DNA of 5,101 bases from an uncultured Clostridia bacterium (GTDB lineage Bacteria > Bacillota > Clostridia > Oscillospirales > CAG-272): contig CALYSG010000119.1 of the NCBI GenBank assembly GCA_945485605.1, positions 1 to 5,101 of the forward strand, given 5' to 3'. Positions 1-4,942 of this stretch are shown here, piece after piece. Under the pieces are notes generated by a model, which was not told the DNA's origin, did not search any database, and was given only the letters and a program-made list of their open reading frames with translations. Numbering within the stretch: the first letter of the stretch is position 1; each line of letters begins with the position of its first letter. The position numbers and the translations under genes are program-made.

Positions 1-601
1 CACACGAATGAAAGCTATTTGACGGAGTTATCTCCGGTTCATAAGTGAAAAGCTCTCCGTAACCGATATTCCCTGCCGAAGCCTTCAGATACGGCGAAAT
101 TACAGTACCGTCGCCGCAGGAGATCCAGACCTTTGTGCCGAGGGTGATCTCTTCATCGTCTCCGACAGCCATACCTCCGATATTCGACGTAAGCCTTCTG
201 AGTGAGTAGTCGGGCAGTTTCTTAAGGCAGTACCCGCCGCTCTTGCTCTGCCAAATAAGGTACGCGCCGTTGAAAAAGTCGATCTCAGAGGCATCGGCGA
301 CCTTTGTCACACCTTCGGCACCGCTTTGCTTCTGCAGGATCTCCCCGAGTTCTTCGGCAGGCTTCGGGCGACTTGAATTTATGTCGTCCCTTATTATTCC
401 TCCGACAATTCCTCCGATCGTAAATGCCCCCGCGACCGAGATGATAAGTATCGAGATCAGCGCGATGCACGCCGCAAGGATCAGGAGCACTTTTCCCGTT
501 TTCGGCTTTCTGCGTACATTCATCGCCTCGGCAATATAGCGATCGTCGATCGCCCCTATCTCATCAAGAAGGTATGCGGCTTTCTTATCCTTTTGATTCA
601 A
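1..601 (-). CDS. Membrane partner (putative anti-sigma factor) of the ECF sigma factor, partial
   Basis: Only the first 200 residues are present; the gene runs off the left edge. The likely role is to bind and inhibit the adjacent sigma factor at the membrane, inferred from position and topology. Residues 1-36 are a short charged cytoplasmic segment with the helix LLDEIGAIDDRYIAEA (11-26), a type seen in clostridial proteins encoded after sigma factors. Residues 37-60 form one hydrophobic TM segment, followed by a Gly/Ile-rich stretch to about 70. The rest is a presumed extracytoplasmic domain containing C125 and C162. I see no zinc anti-sigma HxxxCxxC motif, so it is not a classical ZAS protein. 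The start is TTG, overlapping the sigma stop codon (TTGA), with AAGGAGG 7 bases upstream. That overlap implies translational coupling and an operon with 598-1149. The fold of the extracellular domain is unrecognised. The gene call is firm; the anti-sigma role is probable. Confidence 0.8.
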   Translation of the reverse strand, partial: MNQKDKKAAYLLDEIGAIDDRYIAEAMNVRRKPKTGKVLLILAACIALISILIISVAGAFTIGGIVGGIIRDDINSSRPKPAEELGEILQKQSGAEGVTKVADASEIDFFNGAYLIWQSKSGGYCLKKLPDYSLRRLTSNIGGMAVGDDEEITLGTKVWISCGDGTVISPYLKASAGNIGYGELFTYEPEITPSNSFHSC

Positions 602-1149
602 AGCAGTTCCTCCTTCATGAGCTTTTCACGAAGCCCCGCGCGCATACGGCAGAGCGTCGTTTTGACCTTCGCATCGCTGATCCCGAGCTGTGACGCGATA
701 TAATTCGTCGGCTGTGACATAAAATACCTGCGGACGAAGATTACCCTTTTCTCCGCATCAAGAGAATCGAGAAAAGAATTCAGCGAGTCACGCAGTCTGC
801 CGTTTTCAAGCTCACGTTCGGGCGTCGAGTCATCCGGAATACATTCCTTGAGCTCCTCTGTAAGTTCTTCGATTCCACCGCGTTTTTTACGGTGAGAAGC
901 ACGGTAGCGGTCTATAGAGATGCACCTGACTATCTTGGCAAGAAATGCCCCGAGAAGCCCGGGCCGCTCGGTCGGCATTCTGTTCCATGCGGCAAGATAG
1001 GTGTCGTTAACGCACTCCTCCGCGTCCTCAAACGACGAGAGCAAAGAGTACGACATCGAATTCAGCATTCTGCCGTATTTTGCCTCGGTCTCTCCGATCG
1101 CCCTTTCGTTGCGTTCCCAATACAGGTCCACTATCCTCGCGTCATCCAT
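598..1149 (-). CDS. ECF-type RNA polymerase sigma factor
   Basis: This 183-residue protein is a group 4 (ECF) sigma factor that would direct RNA polymerase to alternative promoters. Region 2 spans about residues 10-85 and includes the typical segment DAEECVNDTYLAAWNRMP (42-59), followed by a basic stretch to residue 90. An acidic, variable linker covers about 91-118. Region 4 spans about 122-178, with the helix-turn-helix around YIASQLGISDAKVKTTLCRMR (150-170) preceded by RVIFVRRYF. The length is normal for ECF sigmas and there is no extra C-terminal domain. ATG at 1149 has GGAGG 7 bases upstream. The TGA stop overlaps the TTG of the downstream membrane partner. Two candidate promoters lie upstream, one of sigma-A type and one of ECF type, which would allow autoregulation. 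The stimulus and ECF subgroup cannot be told from the sequence. Confidence 0.93.
   Translation of the reverse strand: MDDARIVDLYWERNERAIGETEAKYGRMLNSMSYSLLSSFEDAEECVNDTYLAAWNRMPTERPGLLGAFLAKIVRCISIDRYRASHRKKRGGIEELTEELKECIPDDSTPERELENGRLRDSLNSFLDSLDAEKRVIFVRRYFMSQPTNYIASQLGISDAKVKTTLCRMRAGLREKLMKEELL
609..615 (-). promoter_or_regulatory. Ribosome binding site that fixes the TTG start at 601
   Basis: AAGGAGG on the minus strand lies inside the last codons of the sigma gene, 7 bases before TTG at 601-599. No ATG in this frame occurs until residue 27, which would remove most of the conserved cytoplasmic helix. The perfect Shine-Dalgarno sequence therefore decides in favour of the TTG start. Confidence 0.8.
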
Positions 1150-1187
1150 CTTTAAGCCTCCGTGTGTTTCGGGCTTTCACTTCTTAT

Positions 1188-1213
1188 GTCGTCTTTTCTC
1201 CCGAAAGGTTACA
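1188..1213 (-). promoter_or_regulatory. Candidate ECF-type autoregulatory promoter of the sigma operon
   Basis: On the minus strand TGTAAC (1213-1208) is followed after 16 bases by CGAC (1191-1188). This resembles ECF promoters such as those of Bacillus subtilis sigma-X (TGTAAC, about 16-17 bp, CGAC) and the -35 of the sigma-W/M class. It sits about 40 bases before the sigma start codon, which would give a leader of about 30 bases. The match is by eye; sigma autoregulation is inferred. Confidence 0.55.
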
Positions 1214-1250
1214 GCTTTTCCGAAATTTTTCCTGAAATTTTTTCATCGTC

Positions 1251-1279
1251 ATTATATCACATTCAGGACAGGTTTTCAA
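1251..1279 (-). promoter_or_regulatory. Sigma-A promoter of the sigma-factor operon
   Basis: On the minus strand TTGAAA (1279-1274) is followed after exactly 17 bases by TATAAT (1256-1251), with a TGA extension before the -10 box (extended -10). Transcription would start near 1244, leaving a leader of about 95 bases before ATG 1149. The promoter straddles the stop codon of the upstream amidase gene at 1263-1265. Confidence 0.85.
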
Positions 1280-1850
1280 CCTCCCCATTGCCGTTCTCAC
1301 CGCCGTTTATTAATCGTTCAAAGCAGTCATCGTCTTTATATTCGACAAGTGCCGCCTGAATGTGTATAAATCTTTGCCCTGCGGCAAGACGATAGCTGCT
1401 CAGCGGGCGGTCAAGCGCATCGTCCGAATGAGCGCTGACAAGAATATCATCGGGTGTTACCTCACAGACAATCAAGGTATGATAAAAATCATCGTTGCGA
1501 TCATAGAGCTGTACGACGTCTCCCGGTTCGACTCTGCCGCGCCCGACCTCAATTCCGAGCGGGCCAACCCTCGTAAGGTTCGGCGGGTAGCCTCCGTATC
1601 CGGTCATAAAATTATAGAAATACTCAACTCCCGTGAATGCCGGAGCCCTGTCTTCAAGGCTTATGTAGTACCATCCGAAGGTCGGCGTAAAGTTTTCCGT
1701 ACAGCATCCTGCAAGCACGCATTGTGACACAAAATTCGTACAGTCTCCTCCCCTGCCCGTGAAATCGGCAAACAAAGGGTTCCTCGACAGTGCCCAACGG
1801 CGGGCATAAGCGACAGCTCTTTCGCGGAAATAAGGTCTTGTAAGCAGCAT
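1263..1850 (-). CDS. Amidase_6-family putative cysteine amidase (NlpC/P60-like fold)
   Basis: This 195-residue protein matches the putative amidase domain family Amidase_6, related to cysteine peptidases that act on peptide or amide bonds, possibly in cell-wall peptides. The hallmarks are Y-F-R-E-R-A-V-A-Y-A near the start (7-16), RNP (23-25), and GGDCTNFVSQ (34-43) holding the probable catalytic Cys37. A probable catalytic His124 lies in YHTLIV, and HSDD (141-144) precedes the PL-x-x-Y motif typical of the family's end. No signal peptide is visible, so its export route or cytoplasmic site is unknown. The reading frame is open back to 1964, but ATG 1850 is chosen because the family homology begins there and GGAGG lies 4 bases upstream; the extra 38 codons read through the palindromic element. 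The acidic, Gly/Asn-rich tail (171-195) lies beyond the domain. The substrate is unknown. Confidence 0.88.
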   Translation of the reverse strand: MLLTRPYFRERAVAYARRWALSRNPLFADFTGRGGDCTNFVSQCVLAGCCTENFTPTFGWYYISLEDRAPAFTGVEYFYNFMTGYGGYPPNLTRVGPLGIEVGRGRVEPGDVVQLYDRNDDFYHTLIVCEVTPDDILVSAHSDDALDRPLSSYRLAAGQRFIHIQAALVEYKDDDCFERLINGGENGNGEVENLS

Positions 1851-1875
1851 AAATCCTCCATATATTTTTTTATTC

Positions 1876-1881
1876 ATTATA
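1876..1881 (-). promoter_or_regulatory. Probable -10 box for the amidase gene
   Basis: TATAAT on the minus strand lies 26 bases before ATG 1850, and transcription would begin near 1869, just upstream of the GGAGG site. No good -35 hexamer is found 16-18 bases further upstream, so the promoter is only half supported and may need an activator or be weak. Confidence 0.5.
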
Positions 1882-1913
1882 TGATATGTTAATAGAAAAG
1901 GATTATGCCCGAA

Positions 1914-2068
1914 GAAAAACGCTCCGTAAACGGCGTGCACAGATAGCGGTAAATTGAAATCCAATTTACGCCGTTCCGAAATATTCTTTGCGGCTTAGAC
2001 AGCCGCATTCCGCAAGCGGAAACAGAATATTTCCAAAACAAAGTGCAGACCGAAACGGAGCGTTTTTC
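1914..2068. repeat. 155-bp nested palindromic element with 14-bp perfect terminal inverted repeats
   Basis: The ends GAAAAACGCTCCGT (1914-1927) and ACGGAGCGTTTTTC (2055-2068) are perfect 14-bp inverted repeats. Inside, 1929-1936 pairs with 1968-1975 (8 bp) around a smaller hairpin (1951-1956 with 1962-1967). Positions 1978-1987 pair with 2024-2033 (10 bp), enclosing two further hairpins: 1989-1995 with 2001-2007, and 2008-2013 with 2016-2021. TGCAC (1936-1940) could also pair with GTGCA (2043-2047). It has no coding capacity of its own and no clear target-site duplication. It fills the gap between two leftward genes. It could be a MITE-like mobile repeat, a structured RNA, or a two-way terminator, since the A5/T5 tracts at the ends suit the last. 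I do not recognise a named family. Confidence 0.75.
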
Positions 2069-2077
2069 AGATATTAA

Positions 2078-2755
2078 TCAGTCCTCGTTTTTTACCTCAT
2101 CGAAAAGGCTGATATTGTTCGTGATATATTCCATCATTTGATTCTCAATGTAGCGCGTATTGCCCTTTATACAATCGGCAAGACGCTCGGTTTCCGTACC
2201 GTCGTTTATGCGGCGGATAGAGGTCAGCTTCCTTAACATATTGAGATCCCCGACAGATTCAAGGCAGTTGAGCATTCTCGCAAAATCGGCGTTCGGCATT
2301 CTGAAAAAGAGCTGCCAACTCTCGAATTTATCTGTTACAGCAAGGTCGTAGAACATCTTGTACACCACAAGCGGCTTGAAAATATCATCATTTCCGAATA
2401 TTCCGCGACGTGCAAGCATCCCGCCTACCCAAGGCTCATCCGCACTCTCTATACGGTTAGCCATAAAATAGTTCATGCTATCGTTAACACTCTCGAATGT
2501 CAGCTTTCCGATTCCCACCGTTTTCCCGGTCTCTCTGTCGGTAAGAAAGAAATTTCTGTTTCTTTCCCTGAGTGAAAACATATAAAGATAAACGAGTCCG
2601 GCTTCCACAATCAGAAGAAGTGCCGAGATCATCAACATGGTCTTAACAGGCGCATGACTGTTAACGAGTGCAAAAATGAAGAGTACTATGCCCCCGAGCC
2701 CGCAACAACCTACGCTTGCATAGGGCATAACTACCTTGAGCTTATCAGAGTTCAT
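2078..2755 (-). CDS. Two-TM membrane protein of unknown function
   Basis: I do not recognise this 225-residue protein. Residues 12-33 and about 38-60 form two hydrophobic helices separated by a very short loop (NSHAP), so the N-terminus and the large C-terminal part should lie on the same, probably cytoplasmic, side. The soluble part (about 62-225) begins with the basic RERNRN and is mixed alpha/beta in character, with an acidic, Asn-rich end. No enzyme or binding motif stands out. ATG 2755 is chosen over the in-frame ATG at 2773 because GGAGG lies 6 bases before it and the upstream ATG would sit on the wrong side of that site. It has its own strong promoter, so it need not depend on the S24 repressor gene just upstream, though no terminator separates them. 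A palindrome at the transcription start suggests control by a repressor. Confidence 0.82.
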   Translation of the reverse strand: MNSDKLKVVMPYASVGCCGLGGIVLFIFALVNSHAPVKTMLMISALLLIVEAGLVYLYMFSLRERNRNFFLTDRETGKTVGIGKLTFESVNDSMNYFMANRIESADEPWVGGMLARRGIFGNDDIFKPLVVYKMFYDLAVTDKFESWQLFFRMPNADFARMLNCLESVGDLNMLRKLTSIRRINDGTETERLADCIKGNTRYIENQMMEYITNNISLFDEVKNED

Positions 2756-2767
2756 TTGATTCCTCCA

Positions 2768-2803
2768 TGACAATATACTTCATTAATCAATATACAATTG
2801 TCA
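2768..2803. promoter_or_regulatory. Palindrome at the start of the two-TM gene, candidate operator
   Basis: TGACAATATA (2768-2777) faces TATACAATTGTCA (2791-2803). TGACAAT pairs perfectly with ATTGTCA, and after a 2-base bulge the stem continues into the TATA segments. The right arm overlaps the edge of the -10 box and the predicted start of transcription near 2796, so the full hairpin would not be in the RNA. That favours a DNA operator. The TGACA/TGTCA core recurs at the promoters flanking the S24 repressor gene. Confidence 0.45.
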
Positions 2804-2831
2804 TTATATCACAGAAGACGTTTTTTTTCAA
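2803..2831 (-). promoter_or_regulatory. Sigma-A promoter of the two-TM protein gene
   Basis: On the minus strand TTGAAA (2831-2826), 17 bases, then TATAAT (2808-2803) with a TGA extension before it. The run of 14 bases around the -10 box (TGTGATATAATGAC) is identical to that of the sigma-operon promoter at 1251-1279. The predicted leader is about 40 bases. Confidence 0.85.
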
Positions 2832-2840
2832 TAGAATTTT

Positions 2841-3656
2841 TTATTTTCTTTTAAGTTTCCCGATAACTTTTCCGCAGCAGGAAATTTCCGTAAAATCCTT
2901 CAACATAATATCGCCGAATTCGGGATTGAGCGAAATAAGCCGATCTCCGCCGAACACCTTGAAATAACCCGATCCGTCCAGCACGAATATCCCGAGCTCT
3001 CCGTTCTCGACCGAATCGCAATCAGACACCAGAAGGATATCTCCGTCGCGGAATTTCGGCTCCATGCTGTGCCCGCTGATCCTGACTGCGAAGTCCGCGC
3101 CCGCAGTACGTGCGTTTTCCGAAATAGTAATTTCCTCCGCGGTAGTATCGTCAAGGAAAACCCCTGTTCCTGCCGATACGGGAAGATCAAACAAAGGAAT
3201 ATTTCTGCGGCTGAAACCGGTAACCGTCACCGAGGGACTAAGTATCTTCGCTTTCGTCCTCGGATCTCCGATTGACGTACCGGAAACGGATTCGACGCTT
3301 CTGCCTCCGGCGTCTCCGTAACTTGCCGAACGCAGCCTTTCTCTTTCCTTATCGAGCACAAGCGTGACCATCTCCCTGCCGTGACGGTCAAGCTCTCGGT
3401 AATTTTCAATAAAACTTATCTCCCCCGGTTCAAGCGTGAAATTATTCCTGTTTTCCGGGATACCGCTCACAGCATAGTCGAGAGAGCACCCGAGTGCGTT
3501 GCAAATAAGGACAATGTTTGAGAGCTTCGGCGAATCGCTGATACCGGCAAGGATCTTGCTGAGCGTTCCAAGCGGGATCCCTGTTTTTTCCGAAAGCTCG
3601 TCGTTTGTAATCTTCTGTTCGGCTTTGAGCTGCTTTATTCTGTCTATATAGTCCAT
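2841..3656 (-). CDS. XRE-family repressor with S24 (LexA-like) autocleavage domain
   Basis: This 271-residue transcriptional repressor belongs to the HdiR / phage CI / LexA type. Residues 4-63 form an XRE helix-turn-helix (NDELSEKTGIPLGTLSKILAG, 18-38). About 75-150 is a linker. Residues 152-268 form an S24 peptidase domain. The self-cleavage site is Ala162-Gly163 in VSAGTG. The nucleophile is Ser197 in ISGHSMEP and the general base is Lys233 in YFKVF, a Ser-Lys spacing of 36 that fits LexA-like proteins. All elements are present, so RecA-stimulated or stress-induced self-cleavage is plausible. ATG 3656 has AGAGG 7 bases upstream; an in-frame GTG two codons earlier is too close to it. The gene is divergent from the small membrane protein at 3861, and palindromes overlap both promoters, suggesting autorepression. 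No phage structural genes are nearby, so a host stress role is as likely as a prophage remnant. Confidence 0.93.
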   Translation of the reverse strand: MDYIDRIKQLKAEQKITNDELSEKTGIPLGTLSKILAGISDSPKLSNIVLICNALGCSLDYAVSGIPENRNNFTLEPGEISFIENYRELDRHGREMVTLVLDKERERLRSASYGDAGGRSVESVSGTSIGDPRTKAKILSPSVTVTGFSRRNIPLFDLPVSAGTGVFLDDTTAEEITISENARTAGADFAVRISGHSMEPKFRDGDILLVSDCDSVENGELGIFVLDGSGYFKVFGGDRLISLNPEFGDIMLKDFTEISCCGKVIGKLKRK

Positions 3657-3674
3657 GTGCACACCTCTTTTCTT

Positions 3675-3685
3675 ATTGTGACAAT
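3675..3685. promoter_or_regulatory. Candidate operator at the S24 repressor promoter
   Basis: ATTGTGACAAT is a perfect 5-1-5 inverted repeat lying between the -10 box (3686-3691) and the first transcribed bases of the repressor gene. Its position is ideal for negative autoregulation. It shares TGACA/TGTCA with the sequences at 3756-3767 and 2768-2803. Confidence 0.5.
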
Positions 3686-3714
3686 ATTATACCACCAATT
3701 TTCCGATTTGTAAA
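3686..3714 (-). promoter_or_regulatory. Sigma-A promoter of the S24 repressor gene
   Basis: On the minus strand TTTACA (3714-3709), 17 bases, then TATAAT (3691-3686). Transcription would begin near 3679, giving a leader of about 22 bases before ATG 3656. The -35 box differs from consensus by one base. Confidence 0.8.
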
Positions 3715-3754
3715 GGGGTTTTCGAGATTTTTTTCTTTTTTTGGAATTTTGGTG

Positions 3755-3783
3755 TTGACAAATGTCATTTTGTGTGCTATAAT
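3755..3783 (+). promoter_or_regulatory. Perfect consensus sigma-A promoter for the small membrane protein
   Basis: TTGACA (3755-3760), 17 bases, then TATAAT (3778-3783): both hexamers and the spacing are exactly consensus. Such a strong promoter normally needs a repressor, which fits the divergent S24 regulator. The predicted start near 3790 leaves a leader of about 70 bases. Confidence 0.92.
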
Positions 3784-3790
3784 GTCGACA
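3756..3790. promoter_or_regulatory. Pair of candidate operators over the small-protein promoter
   Basis: TGACA-AA-TGTCA (3756-3767) overlaps the -35 box and TGTCGACA (3783-3790) runs from the last base of the -10 box to the start of transcription. Their centres are 25 bp apart. Part of the first motif is forced by the -35 hexamer, so the second half TGTCA is the informative part. They are likely binding sites for the neighbouring S24 repressor; this is inferred from position and the shared half-site. Confidence 0.45.
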
Positions 3791-3860
3791 GTTGAGTTCC
3801 CGAAGCGGAAAAGCAAGGGGGAATCAGTAATCAAGACGCCACATCGGCACGGAGGTTTTT

Positions 3861-4181
3861 ATGAATAAGGCATATAATAATCAATATGAAAGCAACTGCA
3901 AATTCATCGGAGTGAATCGCTCTGAGCGCAGCAGATCGCCTGAGTATCACGGCAGCATCATCGGCATGCTTGCTTCGTCGCGCTTTCTGAATATTTTTCA
4001 TGCAGTTTGCAGTGTGGTATTCTTCTTCGCCTTTATCGGCATAATCGGCGGAATGGACGCGGGAACGGTATCTGTCGGCGTCGGCATCACCGTTTCGATA
4101 TTCATGCTCTTCACCGAGCTTCTCTGCTTCGGAATCAAAGCTTTTGTCAGATCGGAAAACTCGGGAAGCTCAGACAGGTAA
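3861..4181 (+). CDS. Small two-TM membrane protein of unknown function
   Basis: This 106-residue protein has a polar, basic N-terminal region (1-40, with the RSERSRS segment at 20-26), a TM helix at about 43-64, a short loop GGMDAG (63-68), a second TM helix at about 70-95, and a short polar tail. No catalytic motif is visible and I do not recognise a family. ATG 3861 has GGAGG 5 bases upstream. The gene is alone in its transcript: a perfect consensus promoter precedes it and a strong terminator follows. Divergence from a self-cleaving S24 repressor suggests it is held off and released under stress. A holin-like or TisB-like membrane-active role would fit that logic, but nothing in the sequence proves it. 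An inner-membrane stress or immunity protein is equally possible. Confidence 0.85.
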   Translation: MNKAYNNQYESNCKFIGVNRSERSRSPEYHGSIIGMLASSRFLNIFHAVCSVVFFFAFIGIIGGMDAGTVSVGVGITVSIFMLFTELLCFGIKAFVRSENSGSSDR

Positions 4182-4201
4182 AACGGATCTTTTCAGATCA
4201 C

Positions 4202-4260
4202 CCAAAAGCTCACCGCGATGCCTTTGTTCGGATCGCGGTGAGCTTTTGGATTTTTATTTT
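4202..4260. terminator. Bidirectional intrinsic terminator between convergent genes
   Basis: A perfect 18-bp stem (4202-4219 with 4232-4249) closes a 12-base loop. The G+C-rich core AGCTCACCGCGAT is flanked by AAAA on the left and TTTT on the right, and an AT-rich tail ATTTTTATTTT (4250-4260) follows. The symmetric A/T tracts let it serve the rightward gene ending at 4181 and, more weakly, the leftward gene ending at 4254. The tail overlaps the last codons of the leftward gene. Confidence 0.93.
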
Positions 4261-4907
4261 AAGCTGTCGGATTCTTTGTTGCCTGAATTTTTATTTTTAC
4301 GTTGAAGAAATTCGGGAACAAGTGAAGGACTCTTAAGCCTTGACCAAAGAGTAATTGATATCTGTGCCGGCACACCTATGAGAAAGAGCATCCATACGAC
4401 ATGCCCGAGCGTCAGTATATGAACAAAAAGGCTCGTCAGCAACGACCACACCATAATCGATATTATCAGATAATTCAACCGTTTTCTTCCCCATAGAGTA
4501 TTGAAAACGAGAAGTATGATTGTCGTCACCGGCACGCTGTAAAGAAAGGTAAGCCACGGGCTGTCCATGCCGACAAGGTTTCCGTAGATAAAAGAAAGTG
4601 TCGCGATCATCCAGACTACCGAACACGCAAGCAGAGTTATAACAAGGTAGCTTGCTTTGCGCTGTTTTTCTTTCGGTGCCGCCTCCTCGGCAACGAAATT
4701 TTCGTCTATAAGATCATCGAGCGTCACTCCGTAGAATTTTGCAATCTCTGCCGCGACGGCAATACTCGGGCAGGATTCTCCCTTTTCCCATTTACTTATG
4801 CTTTTGTCGGAATAGTGGATAGCCTCGGCAAGCTCAGCCTGGGTCAGCTTATTTTTCTTCCTGAGTTTGACAAGATTGCCCGAAAGTATCTCATTTACGC
4901 TTTTCAT
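4254..4907 (-). CDS. XRE transcriptional regulator with four-TM C-terminal membrane domain
   Basis: This 217-residue protein has an XRE helix-turn-helix at about residues 10-67 (LTQAELAEAIHYSDKSISKW at 21-40, then EKG, ending in TLDDLID). This is the widespread Firmicutes type followed by a charged linker (68-85). Four hydrophobic helices come next, at about 86-109, 117-139, 144-166 and 169-188. A polar Lys/Asn/Ser-rich tail ends the protein on the same, presumably cytoplasmic, side as the N-terminus. It should be a membrane-anchored one-component regulator that senses a signal in or at the membrane. ATG 4907 is required because the DNA-binding domain begins at once. No Shine-Dalgarno sequence precedes it and the promoter abuts it. 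It is divergent from the gene at 5091 across an array of repeated half-sites, its probable operators. The signal and regulon are unknown. Confidence 0.92.
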   Translation of the reverse strand: MKSVNEILSGNLVKLRKKNKLTQAELAEAIHYSDKSISKWEKGESCPSIAVAAEIAKFYGVTLDDLIDENFVAEEAAPKEKQRKASYLVITLLACSVVWMIATLSFIYGNLVGMDSPWLTFLYSVPVTTIILLVFNTLWGRKRLNYLIISIMVWSLLTSLFVHILTLGHVVWMLFLIGVPAQISITLWSRLKSPSLVPEFLQRKNKNSGNKESDSLK

Positions 4908-4913
4908 GCTTCA

Positions 4914-4942
4914 AGTATACCACCGTTTATCCCCTTTGTCAA
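4914..4942 (-). promoter_or_regulatory. Sigma-A promoter giving a probable leaderless XRE mRNA
   Basis: On the minus strand TTGACA (4942-4937), 17 bases, then TATACT (4919-4914). Only 6 bases (TGAAGC) separate the -10 box from ATG 4907, so the normal start point is the A of the start codon. No GGAGG-like sequence lies between them. Confidence 0.85.

Noticed and set aside
892..1155. Rightward open frame opposite the sigma gene
   Set aside because: It is antisense to a clear sigma-factor gene, has no ribosome binding site, and its translation shows no domain.
1362..1727. Rightward open frame opposite the amidase gene
   Set aside because: It is antisense to the conserved amidase reading frame, with no promoter or ribosome binding site.
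1851..1964. N-terminal extension of the amidase from the upstream ATG at 1964
   Set aside because: The start would lie inside the palindromic element with no ribosome binding site. Family homology begins at the internal methionine at 1850, which has GGAGG upstream.
1978..2033. Possible tRNA-like cloverleaf
   Set aside because: The stems do not give the tRNA arm lengths, there is no T-arm consensus GTTCRANYC, and no acceptor stem with anticodon loop can be formed.
2756..2773. Upstream ATG at 2773 for the two-TM protein
   Set aside because: It lies upstream of the GGAGG at 2762-2766, which is correctly spaced only for ATG 2755.
3657..3662. GTG start two codons before the S24 repressor ATG
   Set aside because: Only one base separates it from the AGAGG site, whereas ATG 3656 is 7 bases away.
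3657..3860. LexA/SOS box (GAACN4GTTC) in the divergent region
   Set aside because: I looked for the inverted GAAC/GTTC pair and found none. Only TGACA-type palindromes are present.
2841..4181. Prophage immunity region
   Set aside because: An XRE-S24 repressor with a divergent gene is phage-like, but no Cro, integrase, replication or structural gene is in the window, so a prophage call is unsupported.
4007..4336. Rightward open frame overlapping the small membrane protein and running through the terminator
   Set aside because: It reads across a strong terminator, overlaps two better supported genes and has no ribosome binding site.
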